From contig NC_080560.1 in NCBI RefSeq assembly GCF_030253575.1, positions 41,339,001 through 41,403,000 of the forward strand: a DNA stretch of 64,000 nucleotides, given 5' to 3'. Origin of the DNA: Rhododendron vialii (lineage: Eukaryota > Streptophyta > Magnoliopsida > Ericales > Ericaceae). Below are positions 1-12,809 of this stretch, piece by piece (within the stretch, counting starts at the first letter, position 1; every line of letters starts with the position of its first letter). A program made the translations under genes and the position numbers. The notes beneath the pieces are model-generated. The model was not told the DNA's origin. It made no database searches and saw nothing but the letters and a program-made list of their open reading frames with translations.

Positions 1-719
1 TAGCACCTGATCAACCAAAACAGCACTTGAAAATTTACCTGTGTTTAACACTCCCTATTGTTCTACTCCTTTCCTCATGCAATCTGGTTTTCATGTCCAT
101 TATTTCCTAGCTCTGGGGGATGCCCTACGCCTAATTTATGATTATTATGCCACACCATGATCACATCACTCTCGCATATGTGTGGCCCCACACATTTAAT
201 TGTGGGATGAGACCCGCACGTATGTGAGAGTTATGTGTTTGGGGTGTGGCTGAGTGATGTTACGGTAGCATTGTTACCTGATTGTCCCTTTCTGCCACAT
301 AGAAGTTTTCACCTTTTTTTTTGTGTGTGTTTGCAAACAAGCCATTAGATCCTGTTAGGTGTTTCTACTCAAATTAAGCATATCGTTCTCTCAGGGAGCA
401 TCCCTTGCTTTGTTATGAAATAATTAGCTTCTATCATAAGTCCAATTAGCTTATTTCATTGTGCTTTATTTCTTAGGCCTTTTGTTGGCATTCGTTCGTC
501 GTTGACGTCCTCATGTCTAATGACGATACCAGATATTAATGTTTTGTGTTTAGTAGCCCAGTGCTCTATTCCTTAGGCCTTTGTATTTCAGTCTTCGCCA
601 ATTGCAAACGCCCTCTATCCTATGGCGATAGCACAATTGTATTTTTCTCCATTAATGAAATTTCTTACCCGCTGATCAAAAATTTTTTTTTTTTTTCTTA
701 CCCTTCCAAAAAAAAAAAA
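1..719. other. Spacer, no gene recognised
   Basis: AT-rich non-coding DNA with homopolymer runs. The only longer open frame (546-803) is low-complexity and runs through poly-T and poly-A tracts, so I do not regard it as a gene. No conserved domain or repeat boundary was seen. Confidence 0.5.
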
Positions 720-871
720 TCCAACTGCAACAAACACCCACAATTTGGGATTCATTCATACTTAGCAGCTGTACCAAATTTCATACTTGAGTTCAAACAA
801 TAGCCATTAGCCAAATATACTGTTCGAATAAGTTCAGCAAAGGGAAATGATTTTCACAATTGTCTCTTTAC

Positions 872-995
872 AAATGACGGTTCAGGACGTGTTTTGATAA
901 TTAATACATGCTAAGGACATTTTCAGCATTAAAAAATATTTTCAGCATGTTCTTGCCGGGTATTAATTATCAAAATACATCATTGGCCGTCATTT
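872..995. mobile_element. Short fold-back MITE
   Basis: The ends are inverted repeats (AAATGACGG... and ...CCGTCATTT). A second inverted pair just inside, TTGATAATTAATAC and GTATTAATTATCAA, extends the arms to about 50 bp around a short AT-rich centre. The related segment at 6540-6600 lacks it, which supports insertion. No clear target-site duplication was seen, so the superfamily is undetermined. Confidence 0.6.
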
Positions 996-1274
996 CCCCC
1001 TTCTTTTTGGTCTTTATCCACATGAATTTACCAATTTGCCTTTGGATTGTGAAAAAAGTGTACTGAACAAATGGTAAAATAGTAAAATACAGTAAGTAGC
1101 GGGGAGTGATTGCCACGCCCCTTAGCAAACTCCATATGACATCATACTTGATCTAGACTGCAACTACTCCCTCCATCTCAATTTGTTCGTCTAATTTCGA
1201 CATACGTACGTGCCCTTTAAAAAATGATTTGTATCTTTCATTATACAATGTTTCATAATAATTTAAAACATTTT

Positions 1275-1426
1275 GGGTGTGTTCCACCAACTAAAATAAA
1301 TACTTATTTTTTCAAATAAGTATTTATTTTTTGAATCAAGTGTGATGTATTGTGAGAGAATGACATGTCTCGTAAAACAGAAAATAAGTACTTAAAAAAT
1401 AAAAACCTTAACAAAGCGGGACCAAA
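1275..1426. mobile_element. MITE of a family repeated in this window
   Basis: It interrupts a Stowaway-like element that is continuous in the sister copy (6818-7052). Its hallmarks are an AAATAAGTACTTA-type box near both ends and the internal string CTCGTAAAACAGAAAATAAG. Related copies lie at about 2590-2690, 7978-8118 and, inverted, 14419-14542. Confidence 0.6.
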
Positions 1427-2319
1427 GTCTAATAGAATAAATTAAAATCTATTAAATAAAATTCATATTGCATATTAAAAACATCATAAATTGCAAAACT
1501 GTATGACAATTATTTCCGAGACCCTAAATAGTCGAACAAACAAATCAGGACGGGAATATATATTAGTAGAAAGGAAATCAACATGTCAGTGTCTTGACTA
1601 ATGGCTGATGGCCCCCCCACTCAAGGGCTGGAACCCAGGATTGACAAAAGAGAGCCGTGAAAGCCTTGTCCTCTGGCTTGCGTTTGATTTAAGAGGAAGT
1701 TGATCTCATCAAATGGGTCCAAAAGAGAAACGCAACTTTTACTAGTTGCAAAGTGCCTAACACTAACCCAAGGCATGCACAGGGCAGCTCATGTCGCGAC
1801 ATGAATGTGTTGTAAACTCATACATTTTGAGTTTGAAATTTAGCAATCCTCTTCGGGATAGGTCGCAAGAGAAAAAATCTTATGTGAATCCCATAGTCAT
1901 GGGTGGGCAGCCTGGAAAGCGATAGTTGAGGTGCGCGCAAACCAGCCCAGACATCTTTGTCCGTCGGGAAAAAAAAAAAGTGCCAAACACACTGCATTAA
2001 TCTATGAGTGCATGTGTTTGTGTTGAACCATTAATTCTCAAGAGAGGGAGATCGAAGAGTTGGGGATTCAACTACAGAGGACAGTTTTTGATGGAGGATG
2101 GGAGTTTGTGGGTGCAGAACAAATTTCTACTGTTGTTTAGTCTCTTCAGGGGGTTTGAGTTTTGGGAAGTGAAGAGAGCCGTTGTTTTTGCTTCATTGTT
2201 TCCACTAGTCATTTCCAACAAATTGCAGTTTTGCAACGCTAGCTAGGGGGCATTTCCACTATCTTTTTCCTCTACAATATATATATACACACACAGTGCG
2301 GTTTCTCTCGGGCAACTTG

Positions 2320-2522
2320 ACCGGAGCTTACGTCCGGATCACCACTCAGCCGTTGAATCGTGTTTTCAATGGTTCCGATTTTAATGAAACTTTTTCGAGG
2401 AAAGTTAATTATGACCGGTCATAAACTTTTCGTAGATCTGGACCATTGAAAACACAATCCAACAACTGAGATCAAAAGTCTGGACAGAAGCTTATATCAG
2501 GGAGTCCTGATTTGATCCGGAG

Positions 2523-2563
<41 letters not shown>
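2320..2563. repeat. Fold-back element followed by (TA)n
   Basis: 2352-2373 and 2442-2464 are inverted repeats (GTTGAATCGTGTTTTCAATG and its complement with one or two changes). A weaker outer pair is near 2321-2338 and 2479-2493. A perfect (TA)n microsatellite occupies about 2533-2563. The element ends are not defined. Confidence 0.5.
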
Positions 2564-2567
<4 letters not shown>

Positions 2568-3177
2568 TCCAAAAGACAACTTGTTTCCGATACTTATTTT
2601 TTAAATTAAAGGTGATGTATTATAAGAGAATGACCTATCTCGTAAAACATAAAGTAAGTTCAACATAAAGTAAGTACGTAAAAAATAAGAACTAGGAAAA
2701 AGTATTCTTTATAAACACACCCAGGTCAGGCCTTATTAAAGAAATCATACTTTGAAGGAGAATATGGGGATGACATAACCTAGGTGATTATTAACTCCAC
2801 CCACATCAATCCCCCAGCACATAGGAACTTCTTATTGATACTTCCCAAGGACTATTAATTCCAAGCACAACCATATTGATCTAAACGCGAAAGTTGGTGC
2901 GAAATAAATGTGGGAGGGAGCTCTGATTTTTGGTGCGGCCGCACGACCTAAGGTTACGGTTGGTGAAATTAGTTCTGAATTTATCCCCAAACAGATCCGC
3001 ATACTTACACGTGCCGAGATTCTAAACCCTAACCCCCACCAAGCAGGGTGCCTAGTTCTATAATATGGCCACTTTCTATTAAGTCTGCTACTGAATCCCA
3101 TGTAATTATCCCATCAAACTTGTATAACTTTTCTTCTCTAACCTCACACATAGACACAAAAAATTAGCTTCTATATA

Positions 3178-3182
3178 AGTTC
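3178..3182. repeat. Target-site duplication, left
   Basis: AGTTC directly precedes the TGTAACG terminus and is repeated at 6422-6426 directly after CGTTACA. A 5-bp duplication is the standard footprint of LTR-retrotransposon integration. Confidence 0.7.
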
Positions 3183-3668
3183 TGTAACGCCCCCAATTTT
3201 GGGTACGTTAAATGAGGCATTTATTATATAATAAAGAGAGTCTGGCTCATTATTACATCATAAATACATCATAAGGAAATTGTACATTTATTCAACAAGA
3301 AAGGAAACTAGGGTTCCTAACACTACTCTGCTTGCTCTTCCATCCTAGCAAGCTCCTCTGCTCCAAAAGCTTCCACGGTGTACATCTTATCCTGTTCATC
3401 TAAGGAGTCTGACACATTATACCCGCGTCGCCACCGATATAATATGTCAGGGTCACCAAAAGGTAACACCGTGAGCTACAACGCTCAATAGAACAAACTC
3501 ATACCCGCTAACCCATAACTTACAAACAACAGGTTATACAATCATCGATTTCCACATGATACATGTATATACAGCTAACAATGACACATCCACATTCGTT
3601 AATCATCTATCGTTGGTGTCCAAGATTTCTGTGTTTCTCCTACGCGACTCATCGTAGACCGTGTCAAC

Positions 3669-3985
3669 ATTTCAACCTTTCAAAATCATTTGTATTGGCT
3701 CCGTACCGCGGATAACCAAGCTACACACCCAACCTTTCAAAATCATTTGCATTGGCTCCGTACCGCGGATAACCAAGCTACACACCCAACCTCGGTTCCG
3801 CCGTTCCGGTCTCCCGAGTATCCTCACAATGGTTCCGCCGCACCGGGTTCCCATTGGCACACAATCGCATTGGCTCCGTAACGCGGATAACCAAGCCACA
3901 CACCCAACCTCGGTTCCGCCGTTCCGGTCTCCCGAGTATCCTCACAATGGTTCCGCCGCACCGGGTTCCCATTGGCACACAAAAC
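3669..3985 (+). repeat. Tandem repeats inside the LTR
   Basis: A ~57-bp unit containing GGCTCCGTA.CGCGGATAACC occurs near 3694, 3751 and 3867. A ~75-bp unit starting CCTCGGTTCCGCCGTTCC occurs at about 3789 and 3908. The open frames across this block result from the repetition and are not genes. Confidence 0.75.
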
Positions 3986-4719
3986 ACACACAACACAATG
4001 GGCTACCATGTCCGGCCACATTGCGGTTTTCAAAACATTTCACCTTTTCAAAACACGTCTTTTTGTTAACCACACCCTAGGTGTCACGTTTCTAACTTTC
4101 TCGATTTTCGTGTCACGTTTTCATGCATAGACTCCGCGGTAGGACTTTTCACAAAAATAAGCATAACTCATTCATTGAAACTATACTAGCAAGATTATTT
4201 AACTCAATATTACTAAGCATGCTCAAAAAGATCAAAATATGAATACTTCAAATCAAGCGTTAAACTTTTATCTTTCGAAAATCGTTCTATTTTACTTTTT
4301 GAGAAATTCAATACAACATATATTTATTTAAGACAAAGTCATTTATCCAACATGCTCGTACTTCCATTAGCGAGATAATCATGATAGATAACCTTATCTA
4401 CTTGAAACCAAACAATAGATAACCTTATCTACTTAAGGAAAACGATAAAGATATTGATACTTTGAATCAAGAACATTCTACTTTCTAACGTACGATTCTA
4501 TACGTAGAGTTTAGGGAACAAGGGGTTATACTTATACTTAGGGAAGTGAGTAGAGAAAATCTACATGATCGTAATGTTATTTCAAGATTTTGTAAAACGA
4601 GCTTGCTAATTATTCCTAATACTTTAACTTGCCTTATCATAAACAAAAATAACTAAAGTTATACTAGGGAAAATGAGTAGAGATTTATCTACCTTGATCC
4701 GAAACTTAGTCGGGGCCGA

Positions 4720-5130
4720 ATAAGCTAGTTGGAAGATTTTCTACGGGCGGTGAACTTGCAAATCTGGACCGAACTTTGGATGGCAGTAACTTGGTCAATA
4801 TTTGGCCGAATACGATCGTTCTTGGGTCAAAGTTGAAGCTCTCGAAGTGCTCTACGACTTTCGTGAAGGAAGTTGATCCTAGAAACTATTTTAGGTAGGA
4901 GAAAAATGGTGATAAAGGCAGAGACAGTATGCTGTCTGGAAATAGAAATCCGAGATTTTTACTGAACTTCGGATGCCAATAACTTTGTCGTTTCTTCACC
5001 GATTTGGATGGTTCTTGGGTCTAACTTGAAGGTTTCGAAGTGCTCTACAACTTTCTCGAAGGGAGTTGGTTCTAAAAACTACTTTAAGCAGGAGAAAAAT
5101 GAAGATTTGTGGAGGGCAGTAAGCTGACTG
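4720..5130 (+). repeat. Imperfect ~250-bp repeat pair in the LTR
   Basis: Blocks near 4790-4920 and 5015-5130 share TTCTTGGGTC, TCGAAGTGCTCTAC and GGAGAAAAATG in the same order. This is a diverged internal duplication of the LTR, non-coding as far as I can see. Confidence 0.5.
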
Positions 5131-5208
5131 GAACTGGAAATGGTGTTTGGAGAGGAATGTAAGCAAGGGAGTGAAGGGGTGAGTTGAACTTGAAGTGAGC
5201 TTGCTATT

Positions 5209-5218
5209 TATAGGCACA
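5209..5218 (+). promoter_or_regulatory. TATA-like box of the LTR
   Basis: CTATTTATAG stands after a non-repetitive upstream half of the LTR, where a retrotransposon promoter would be expected on the + strand. The assignment rests on motif and position only. Confidence 0.35.
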
Positions 5219-5565
5219 AGTCTTGGCTCCCTCCCTCCTCCATATGGCCGGCCCCCCCTCTCCTCTCTTTTCCCCATGGATTTGCTCCATTGTCATGTCC
5301 AATCAAGCTTGAAAGCATGCCAAGTCTTCCATGACTTGTCACTTCCATTTGTAGGCCAAATCTTAGGTCATCATGAAGGGTTTTGGACTTGTCAAGTCTA
5401 TGGGGAGGTTGCTTGCAAGAAAGAATATAATCATGGGCTAGCTTTGTACTTTGGAAGACTAGAATGGGTTGGCATGTAGTCAAAAAAATAGGCTTAAGGC
5501 TATAAATGTTGCTTGTGTAAATAATCAAAACTCATGCACACACTCCACCCCACTCTCTCCATCCG

Positions 5566-5566
5566 G

Positions 5567-5609
<43 letters not shown>
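5566..5609. repeat. (TC)n microsatellite
   Basis: An uninterrupted dinucleotide tract of about 20 TC units within the LTR. Confidence 0.9.
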
Positions 5610-5611
<2 letters not shown>

Positions 5612-6426
5612 TGTATCTATATACATCCAAGAAAATCTAGGAAAGTAAGTCTAGGATTTTAAGACTAGAACATAGGTGTGCATGCATGCATGGCTAGTCT
5701 TGCTTCTTTTGGAAGCAAAATGATGGGATTCTTGTATGACTTGTCTTGTCATGCATTTAGGCAAGTCAAAGGTCTAATAACCAAGGGACAAAAATTCCCC
5801 TAACAATTATGGACCAAGGGGTAAAGGGATATTGGTAATAATTTGATATGACTAGTCATGGAAATCTATTGTCCAAGGGATAATATTTTCCCTAACATTT
5901 ATGGACCAAAGGTTAAAGTTTTCCCTTGCCTTTATTATCCAATAGGTAGGGTAAGTAATGATGCTAGGTAAAGTGAAATGACTAAACATAGGAATGAAAT
6001 GATTACTCCTATAGTCTAATGGTTCAATAGGGTTCGGAGGGTTTCATAAGGCTCAAAGACGGTCAAAAAGGTCCATCTAGGATTAGGAAATTGTAACTAG
6101 ATTGAAACGGTAATTAAGGTTTTCTAACGAATTGGTTGGAAACTAATTCTACTTGCCAAGTAGGATTTCTAGCCAAGAAATATAATTTAAAGATTTTATT
6201 TTAACTCACTAGAAAAAAAATACGAGTGCTTCTACAAGCATACTTGTCTTTAGAAAATGACTAGATTGCTCGGCGTGAAAGATATAATTTTATAAGTTTC
6301 AAATCTAATTATGACGGATTATAAAAATTAAAAAGAAATTTTTAGTAGCAAATCCAAGTAATTAAGATAAAATTTAAATATTTAACGAAATTTTTATTTA
6401 CCAAAAATCAGGGTCGTTACAAGTTC

Positions 6427-7970
6427 AACCGCAACAAACAACCACAATTTGGGATTCATTCATTACTTAGCAGCTGTACCAAATTTCATACTTGACCTCA
6501 AACAATAGCCATTAGCCAAATATATATCGTTTGGAATTAAGTTAATTTAGGAAAGGGAAATGATTTTTACGTACACTTGCCTTTTTACAATCCACACTTC
6601 TTTTTTTTCTTTTTCTTTTTCTTCTTTTTTGGTCTTTATCCACATGAATTTACAATCTTGCCTTTAGATGTGTGAAAAGAAATGTATTGAACAAATGATA
6701 AAATAGTAAATTCAAGTGGATAAAGACAAGAAAAGAGTATGAATTGTAAAAATGTGAGTGATTTTTACGCCCCTTAGCAAACTCCAAATGACATCATATA
6801 TACTTATCTAGAAAGCAACTACTCCCTTCATTCCAATTTGTTTGTCTAATTTTGACATACGAGTCTTACAAAAAATTATTTGTGTCTTGCAATATACAAT
6901 GTTTTATGTAAATTTAAAATTTTTGCCTAATAGAACAAGTTGAAATTCATCAAATAAAATCCGTATTGCATATTAGAAATTTTATAAATGGCAAACTGTA
7001 GACAAATTTTTTTCAAAGTCTCAAATAGTAAAAATGAATGAACAAATCAGGACGAGGAGTATGCATTAGAAAGGAGAACCACTTGTCAGGGTCTTGACTA
7101 ATGGCTGATGGCCCCCACTCATGGGCTGGAACCCAGGTTTGACAAAAGAGAGCCTTGTCCTCTGGCTTGCGTTTGATTTAAGAGGAAGTTGATCTCATCA
7201 AATGGGTCCCAAAAGAGAACACTAGTTGCAAAGTGCCAAACACTAACCCAAGCTGAGCTCATGTGACAACATGTATGAAGTGTAAATTCACAAATTCTAA
7301 TTGAGTTTGAAATTCAGCAACCTCTCGGAGATAGGTCACCAGAGAAAAATCTCTCGTGATTAGATTGGGAGAGAAATAGTCGAGGTGTGTGCCAGTTAGC
7401 TCGGACACCCCTGTCTGTCCAACCAAATAAAAAAGTGCCAAACACACTGCATTAAACAGTGAGTGCATGTGTTTGTGTTGAACCATTAATTCTCAGAGAG
7501 GGAGAAGAGTTGGGGATTCAATTACAGGGGACAGTTTTGATGGAGGAGGATGGGAGTTTGTGGGTGGGGAACAAATTGCTACTGTTGTTTAGGGGGTGTT
7601 CCACTTTCATTTAAAAGAAACTTTTAGAAAATGAAGGTAATTTCAAGTTTAAAAATTATGAGTTTATGAAAATAATTTTTTTACTATTATAGATCTTGTT
7701 TGATAGATTTCATTGAAATATTTTTAACAGTGCAAAAAAAATCAAAAAATCATTTTTCATTTTCGTTATATTTGAGTTTAAAACTACTTTCTTTTTAAAA
7801 AAGAAGGTTTGGAAAGAAAGCGTAACGTTCTTCTGGGGGTTTGGGTTTGGGTTTGCGGAAGTGAAGAGAGCCGTTGTTTTTGCTTCATTGTTAATTTCCT
7901 CTAGTCATTGCCAACAAATTGCAAATTTGCACGCAAAGGGCATTTCCACTATCTTTTTCCTCTACAATTT
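6427..7970 (+). repeat. Duplicated segment, copy 2
   Basis: Sister of 720-2280, starting almost at the right edge of the LTR element. It lacks both MITEs found in copy 1. It carries about 230 bp of extra sequence at roughly 7595-7830. The shared blocks differ at many positions, so the duplication is old. Confidence 0.75.
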
Positions 7971-9824
7971 TTTGGCCAATAAAAACCTTAGCGGAACGCT
8001 TAAAAAAATACGTATTTATTTTTTAAATTAAATGTAATGTATTGTGAGAAAATGACTTGTTTCGTAAAGCAGAAAATAAGTACTTAAACAATAAAAACCT
8101 TAGCGGAACGCGGCCTAAGTAAAACTTTTTCCTCTTCAACTCCTTACCAAAATGTTTTCACTAAACTAAAACTATATCATCCTAAACTTATAGTTTAATG
8201 AAAAAAATTTGACTCCAAAGTAGTGATAAGAAGTTGTCCGCAACTTATAACTTAGCGGAAACGTGCCCTAACTTTGATCCAACGAGTCTCGTGTCAACCT
8301 TTCTTTTCACATGTTTCTGCATTAGAGAAGTGCCAGAGCCCCTCACCGAGGGTCTTTTCGACAAAATACGACAGCTTCGGCCTATCGATAGACAACTCGG
8401 ATGAGCTAAAACTGAATTGTTCGAAAATTTAACGAGCTTAAAAACTGTATTTAAGTTTGGCTTGTGTAACATGCGAGCTGATCTTAAACGAGTTTTGATC
8501 GAGCCGGTTAGTTTACGTAACAAACTGATTTCAATCAAGCTTTTAACAAGCGAACATGAGCTCAAACTCAAATAGAATAACTTAATTAATTCATCTATCT
8601 ATCCTACAAGACAGAATAAAAGGGGAAACAAAATCAGTGTTCGGAATTCTATTGGGCAAAATCAACAAAATTCTCTATCCTTCAGGCCAAACCCTAATCA
8701 TGGCCCAACCCTAGTAACACAATCCTTCAGTAGAGCCCTTCGCTATTGGTAATCAATTCTCGCTCTGCGCTCACGATCTTCGATTCTTGTAAATTTTTGT
8801 AGGTTGGAATGTTTGTAAAAGAACTCTTTCCATGCTTGCGCTGGCATTCCCGCTCTTGCACGCGCACGCATATTATGTGATTTAGGGTCCAACGAGTCAT
8901 CAAACCATTTGCAACATCTTGTGCTCAACTTCATTGACTTCACGGCCTGATCTGCCACTTCTGGTTCCTGTTTCTACACTGAATTAACCCAAAATTCATT
9001 TGGACTTGTCAACTGGGCCAGAACATGACAAGTACCTGAACATGTTTGGGTTGTCCGTTATTGGATGTGAAGTTTGATTCTGTCTAATTTTGCATTTCGC
9101 TGAATATTCGGAGTTTGACTCGACCTGAGTAGCACCCCCGAAACCAAAATAAAAATATAATTGTACTCCGTTCTTCAGTCATTACATAGTGAAAATTGAC
9201 GTGAACCATGGATGTACTAAACTACAGTTAGAAATCCATGCAAAATCACCGTGTCTTGTGTTCGCCATTTCTTTTCTTGAATCGTTCTTCGCACATTGTG
9301 TGATTGTTGAAGTACGAAAGATATATATACAATCACACAATGCGCTAAGATATGCAATGAGGCTCAGATACAAACCCCAAGGGACAAACAAGACAATGGT
9401 AGAGAGCAAACACATCTGACATCCCTAAGTGAACACCTTCAAAGCCCAGAAAAAAATGAAAAAAAAAAACTGGGCTAAGAAAGCAGAGAAACGAAACATG
9501 TGGAAGAGGGAATCCAAACATTGCCTCCTATAATTAGAAGACTTTCAAGAAGACCACGTAATAAAGAGGTTAGCTTAATTTCTCTCTCTAACAAGCTTAA
9601 AAACTTCGATTCTTGTTACAAGCTTCTGTATGTTGTCACCCGAACCCTTGAAGATGGAGTTTTCCATGGGCTAATAAAATTGCCATCGAATATGGCATTT
9701 GGACGACGACGACTACATCTATTTCATTAAGGCTATGTTTGGATAATATTACTAAAAGTTACTCATATCATATCAGATCAGATCAGATCATTATTCTAGA
9801 GCTCGCAATTGGTGGTGCACATTG
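7971..9824. other. Spacer with degenerate repeats
   Basis: A member of the GTACTTA-box MITE family lies at about 7978-8118. The stretch 8270-8575 contains GAGCTC/CGAGC-rich degenerate sequence. A 76-codon frame at 9500-9730 and a 71-codon minus frame at 8743-8958 match no family I recognise. I see no supported gene. Confidence 0.45.
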
Positions 9825-9990
9825 TTTTTTTTGAACGCTAAAGAAAATTTTATTAATCTTTGAATAAGGATTACAAAGACTGAGGAGAGTAAGGATATCC
9901 GGCATCACAAATCCAAAGCAAACATCCCAACTAGTTGGCACATAAGCTCCCGAGCAATCATATCCGAAGCAATTGTTGTACACATGACTA
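9825..9990 (-). mobile_element. LINE-like 3' end fragment
   Basis: Read on the minus strand, the segment ends in a poly-A run (poly-T at 9825-9832), preceded by a motif whose + strand reads TTTTATTAATCTTTGAA. The same motif next to poly-T recurs at about 24009-24062. This fits 5'-truncated non-LTR retrotransposons. Only the tail is preserved. Confidence 0.45.
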
Positions 9991-12192
9991 GTACTGTACG
10001 TTAAAGCATATTATTAATTACCTTACGGATGGAGAAAGAAGCAAGAAATGAATCATGGACTCATATGATGCATCATGGGACATGAGACGAAGTGTGGAGC
10101 CTGATAGTACTGTACGTTAAACTATGTGTTTTGTAGATGCAACTTATAGCTTTGGTTATATAGATTGTGAAATTGACCAGAACCGACCAACGCACACGCA
10201 CAAAGAATACAATTGAGCAAAGAACGCAAAATAGAAAAACGCGACACACAAATTTTACGTGATTCCCAAAATGGGTAATAGTGTATATCTACGTCTCTCG
10301 CATATTTGTACCATGTATCTAACTCCACCATAGTCAGCAAGTGGCAAACCAAATCCGAATTAGACTTTACAAATTAATCCAGCTTGGAAATTCTAATGCT
10401 GTTTAAAGTATATATTCTTCTTCATCGGGGTAAAATAGATGTCTATGGTATACACTTTAAGTAATGCTTTAGAAATATTTAGTCAAAATAATATGTAACT
10501 CACTATAAATTCTATGTATGCTAGCACAAATTATTCGTATGCAATATACCTGTTGCGTTATGCACATGCGTTCACAACCGGCTAGAATAATAGGTAACTT
10601 AAATCATATATAAAACGACAATGTGTAGCATACACCAAAAAGTACGTAACATTTTTAAAATACACACTACGTGTACCATATATAATTTGTTCCTTCGCCC
10701 TTACCGGAACCCTTATCTACCGTACCCATCAAATATATATCTCAATTATGTACATGATTATTTTGCCATGAACTGAGATGATCACCATAATTAATATTGG
10801 ACATTGTAAGATTAATATCTTAAAAGGAATAAAAGAGGATTGGCAGATTTTAACTTCACATTCAACTGGCATGTCACATGAGTGCTTACTGAAAAATAGG
10901 ATTCATGAGTAGAAAAATTTAATCTATAAATTGAATTACCTGAAAAGAAGATTATCTGTTAATTGTAATTTGACAAAAGTGAAGAGCGAAAGAAAATCTT
11001 GGAGTTAAAAAAAGACTTAATTAAGTAGAAATGAAAACTTTCGTTTGGCTTCATATAGGTAGGCAAACTAAATTAAAAGAAATATTTATAAACTTAAAAC
11101 ATAAAAAAAATTGAGGTATTATTGACTTATATACACAAACAGAAAAGAACGAATTGAGGAACTTAAAAAATTAAAAAGTTATACACACTCGTAATTGAGT
11201 GTGAACGATATGCACCCCATTCCATTGCCTTAAATTTGTATCATTTGCATAGAAATTCGTATAATTTGTACATAAAAAAGAACTTCGTAATATTCGCAAA
11301 GATTTAGGCTTACTGGATATTATGGAACACGATGCCCTCAACAGAACTCAAAATGAAAAAACATGGAATCATGTAGCCGACCCCATTTGATTGAGAGTAC
11401 TCAAGGCTCGGTTTGGTTTGGCTTGGTTATTCAGATGATGCATATATCATACATCCAGATGTGAGTTTGTATTATATCCTTTTCAATTGTGTTTTTAGTT
11501 TTGAAACAGACAAAGTTTGAAACCTAACACACTAGCTTAGAGGATGAACCAAGAAACCCTAACCCTAATATGTCTCTCCCTCTCTCTGTTCATTTGCATA
11601 TAAATTAGTTAAGGTCTGGTTAATTGGTTGTTTATGTTTTCCAAAGACAAAATAATGGAATACTGTCTAGATGGCCAGTGGCCACTGGCATTTTGTCTCC
11701 AGCTCCAAGAGCCGTGGGATAAAGAAATCTCAACCCACACACACATTTTTTATTTATTTATCAAAAAACAAATAAATCTAAACATATTTTTTTAATTACA
11801 TGCTGTCCGCATCAACAAATTAATTATATATTTGGATATATAGATAACTTAATTTATGTATAGAGTTTATGCATGTGAACTGTACAAACTAATTACAAGT
11901 AAACCTGTAGGGCATCTTTGGACTTTGGTGGGTGATCATATACTTAAGGCCTGTTTGGTTATCATATTTTATCTGTTTACTGTGTTAATAAGAAATGGGA
12001 ATTGTAAGCAACCTATATGGAAGGGATTTTAATCAGTGTGAAATTGTGATCACTTTGTAAATGCAAGTTATTTTTGATAAATTAAGGCATATAGTTTACA
12101 AGGATTATTCAAGGAGTACTATATATATGCAGAGAGAGAAAAAGGAAAAAGATAGATTTGTGAATTGAAGTTTTCCCTCTCCCTCTCCGCCT
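9991..12192. other. AT-rich spacer
   Basis: No supported gene. A stretch at about 10190-10330 contains a string like those in plant LTR-retrotransposon remnants (CACAAATTTTACGTGATTCC), but no boundaries can be drawn. The rest is low-complexity AT-rich DNA. Confidence 0.4.
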
Positions 12193-12208
12193 CCCCCCCT
12201 CCCCCCCC

Positions 12209-12273
<65 letters not shown>
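12193..12273. repeat. Poly-C tract plus (CT)n microsatellite
   Basis: A C-rich run (12193-12218, nearly all C) abuts about 27 CT repeats. The minus-strand frames through it are pure Arg-Glu/Gly repeats and are artefacts. It lies ~540 bp beyond the stop codon of the NF-YB gene. Confidence 0.9.
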
Positions 12274-12275
<2 letters not shown>

Positions 12276-12809
12276 GCTTTTCTTGTCCAATATCCACTAA
12301 TCCCTATAAAATTTATGTAAGATATAATTGAACACAAAGAAGGTCAAACGATTGATCAGCATTAGCGCAATTAATCAAGTAAAATCGTTAAAAAAAGTAC
12401 CAAGTTTCACAACTGAAATTCTGAATCATTCTGTCGGTGATTGAATCTTAGATTACAGATCATGAAAATATATATAAAGAAAAGAAAAACAAAGATTCTT
12501 GAAATTAAGTTTTCTCTCTTTTCCTTTTCCTTCAAAGATCCTTAATTTGGGAAATCTAAGACTGAATACAAGCTAAATTAAACCGATAATAATAATAATA
12601 ATTAATAATACAATCAAGAAAAATTGCTAACAAAAATTACTAAATTAATTTCTCAGCCAATAATCAAACCATATGACAATACTCATCAATATAACCAAAT
12701 CAAAAACCCTAACTTAGCTCAAAACTAAAAAAATCAAAAACCCTAACTTAGCTCAAAACTAAAATTAAAAAACCCTAGATGCTCCTAAAACCTATTCCCA
12801 AAAAACCCA

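Larger units (their letters stand above)
720..2280 (+). repeat. Duplicated segment, copy 1
   Basis: This block is collinear with 6427-7970. Shared landmarks in the same order are a block at 727-820, a Stowaway-like stretch from 1166, a block at 1581-1720, one at 1986-2048 and one at 2240-2276. Copy 1 carries a MITE at 872-995 and a nested insertion at about 1275-1426, both missing from copy 2. Neither copy encodes a protein I recognise. Confidence 0.75.
3183..6421 (+). mobile_element. Probable solo LTR of a large LTR retrotransposon
   Basis: The 3239-bp segment begins TGTAACG and ends CGTTACA, the short inverted TG...CA termini of an LTR. It is bounded by the 5-bp direct repeat AGTTC (3178-3182 and 6422-6426), the length made by Ty1/Ty3 integrases. 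It has no gag-pol coding capacity. It holds internal tandem repeats, a TATA-like box near 5211 and a long (TC)n tract. Its length and TGTAACGCCCC start recall LTRs of plant Ty3/gypsy chromoviruses, which is inference. A single LTR without internal region fits LTR-LTR recombination. Confidence 0.75.

Noticed and set aside
3661..4080. 139-codon frame with repeated GSVPRITKLHTQP
   Set aside because: It follows tandem repeats inside the LTR; open frames occur on both strands there, as expected for repeat units without stops.
9500..9730. 76-codon frame MEEGIQTLPPIIRRLSRRP
   Set aside because: It looks somewhat protein-like but matches no family I know and has no neighbouring exons.
12105..12337. 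Three overlapping minus-strand frames with Arg-Glu repeats
   Set aside because: They are translations of the (CT)n and poly-C microsatellite in three frames, with no conserved sequence outside it.
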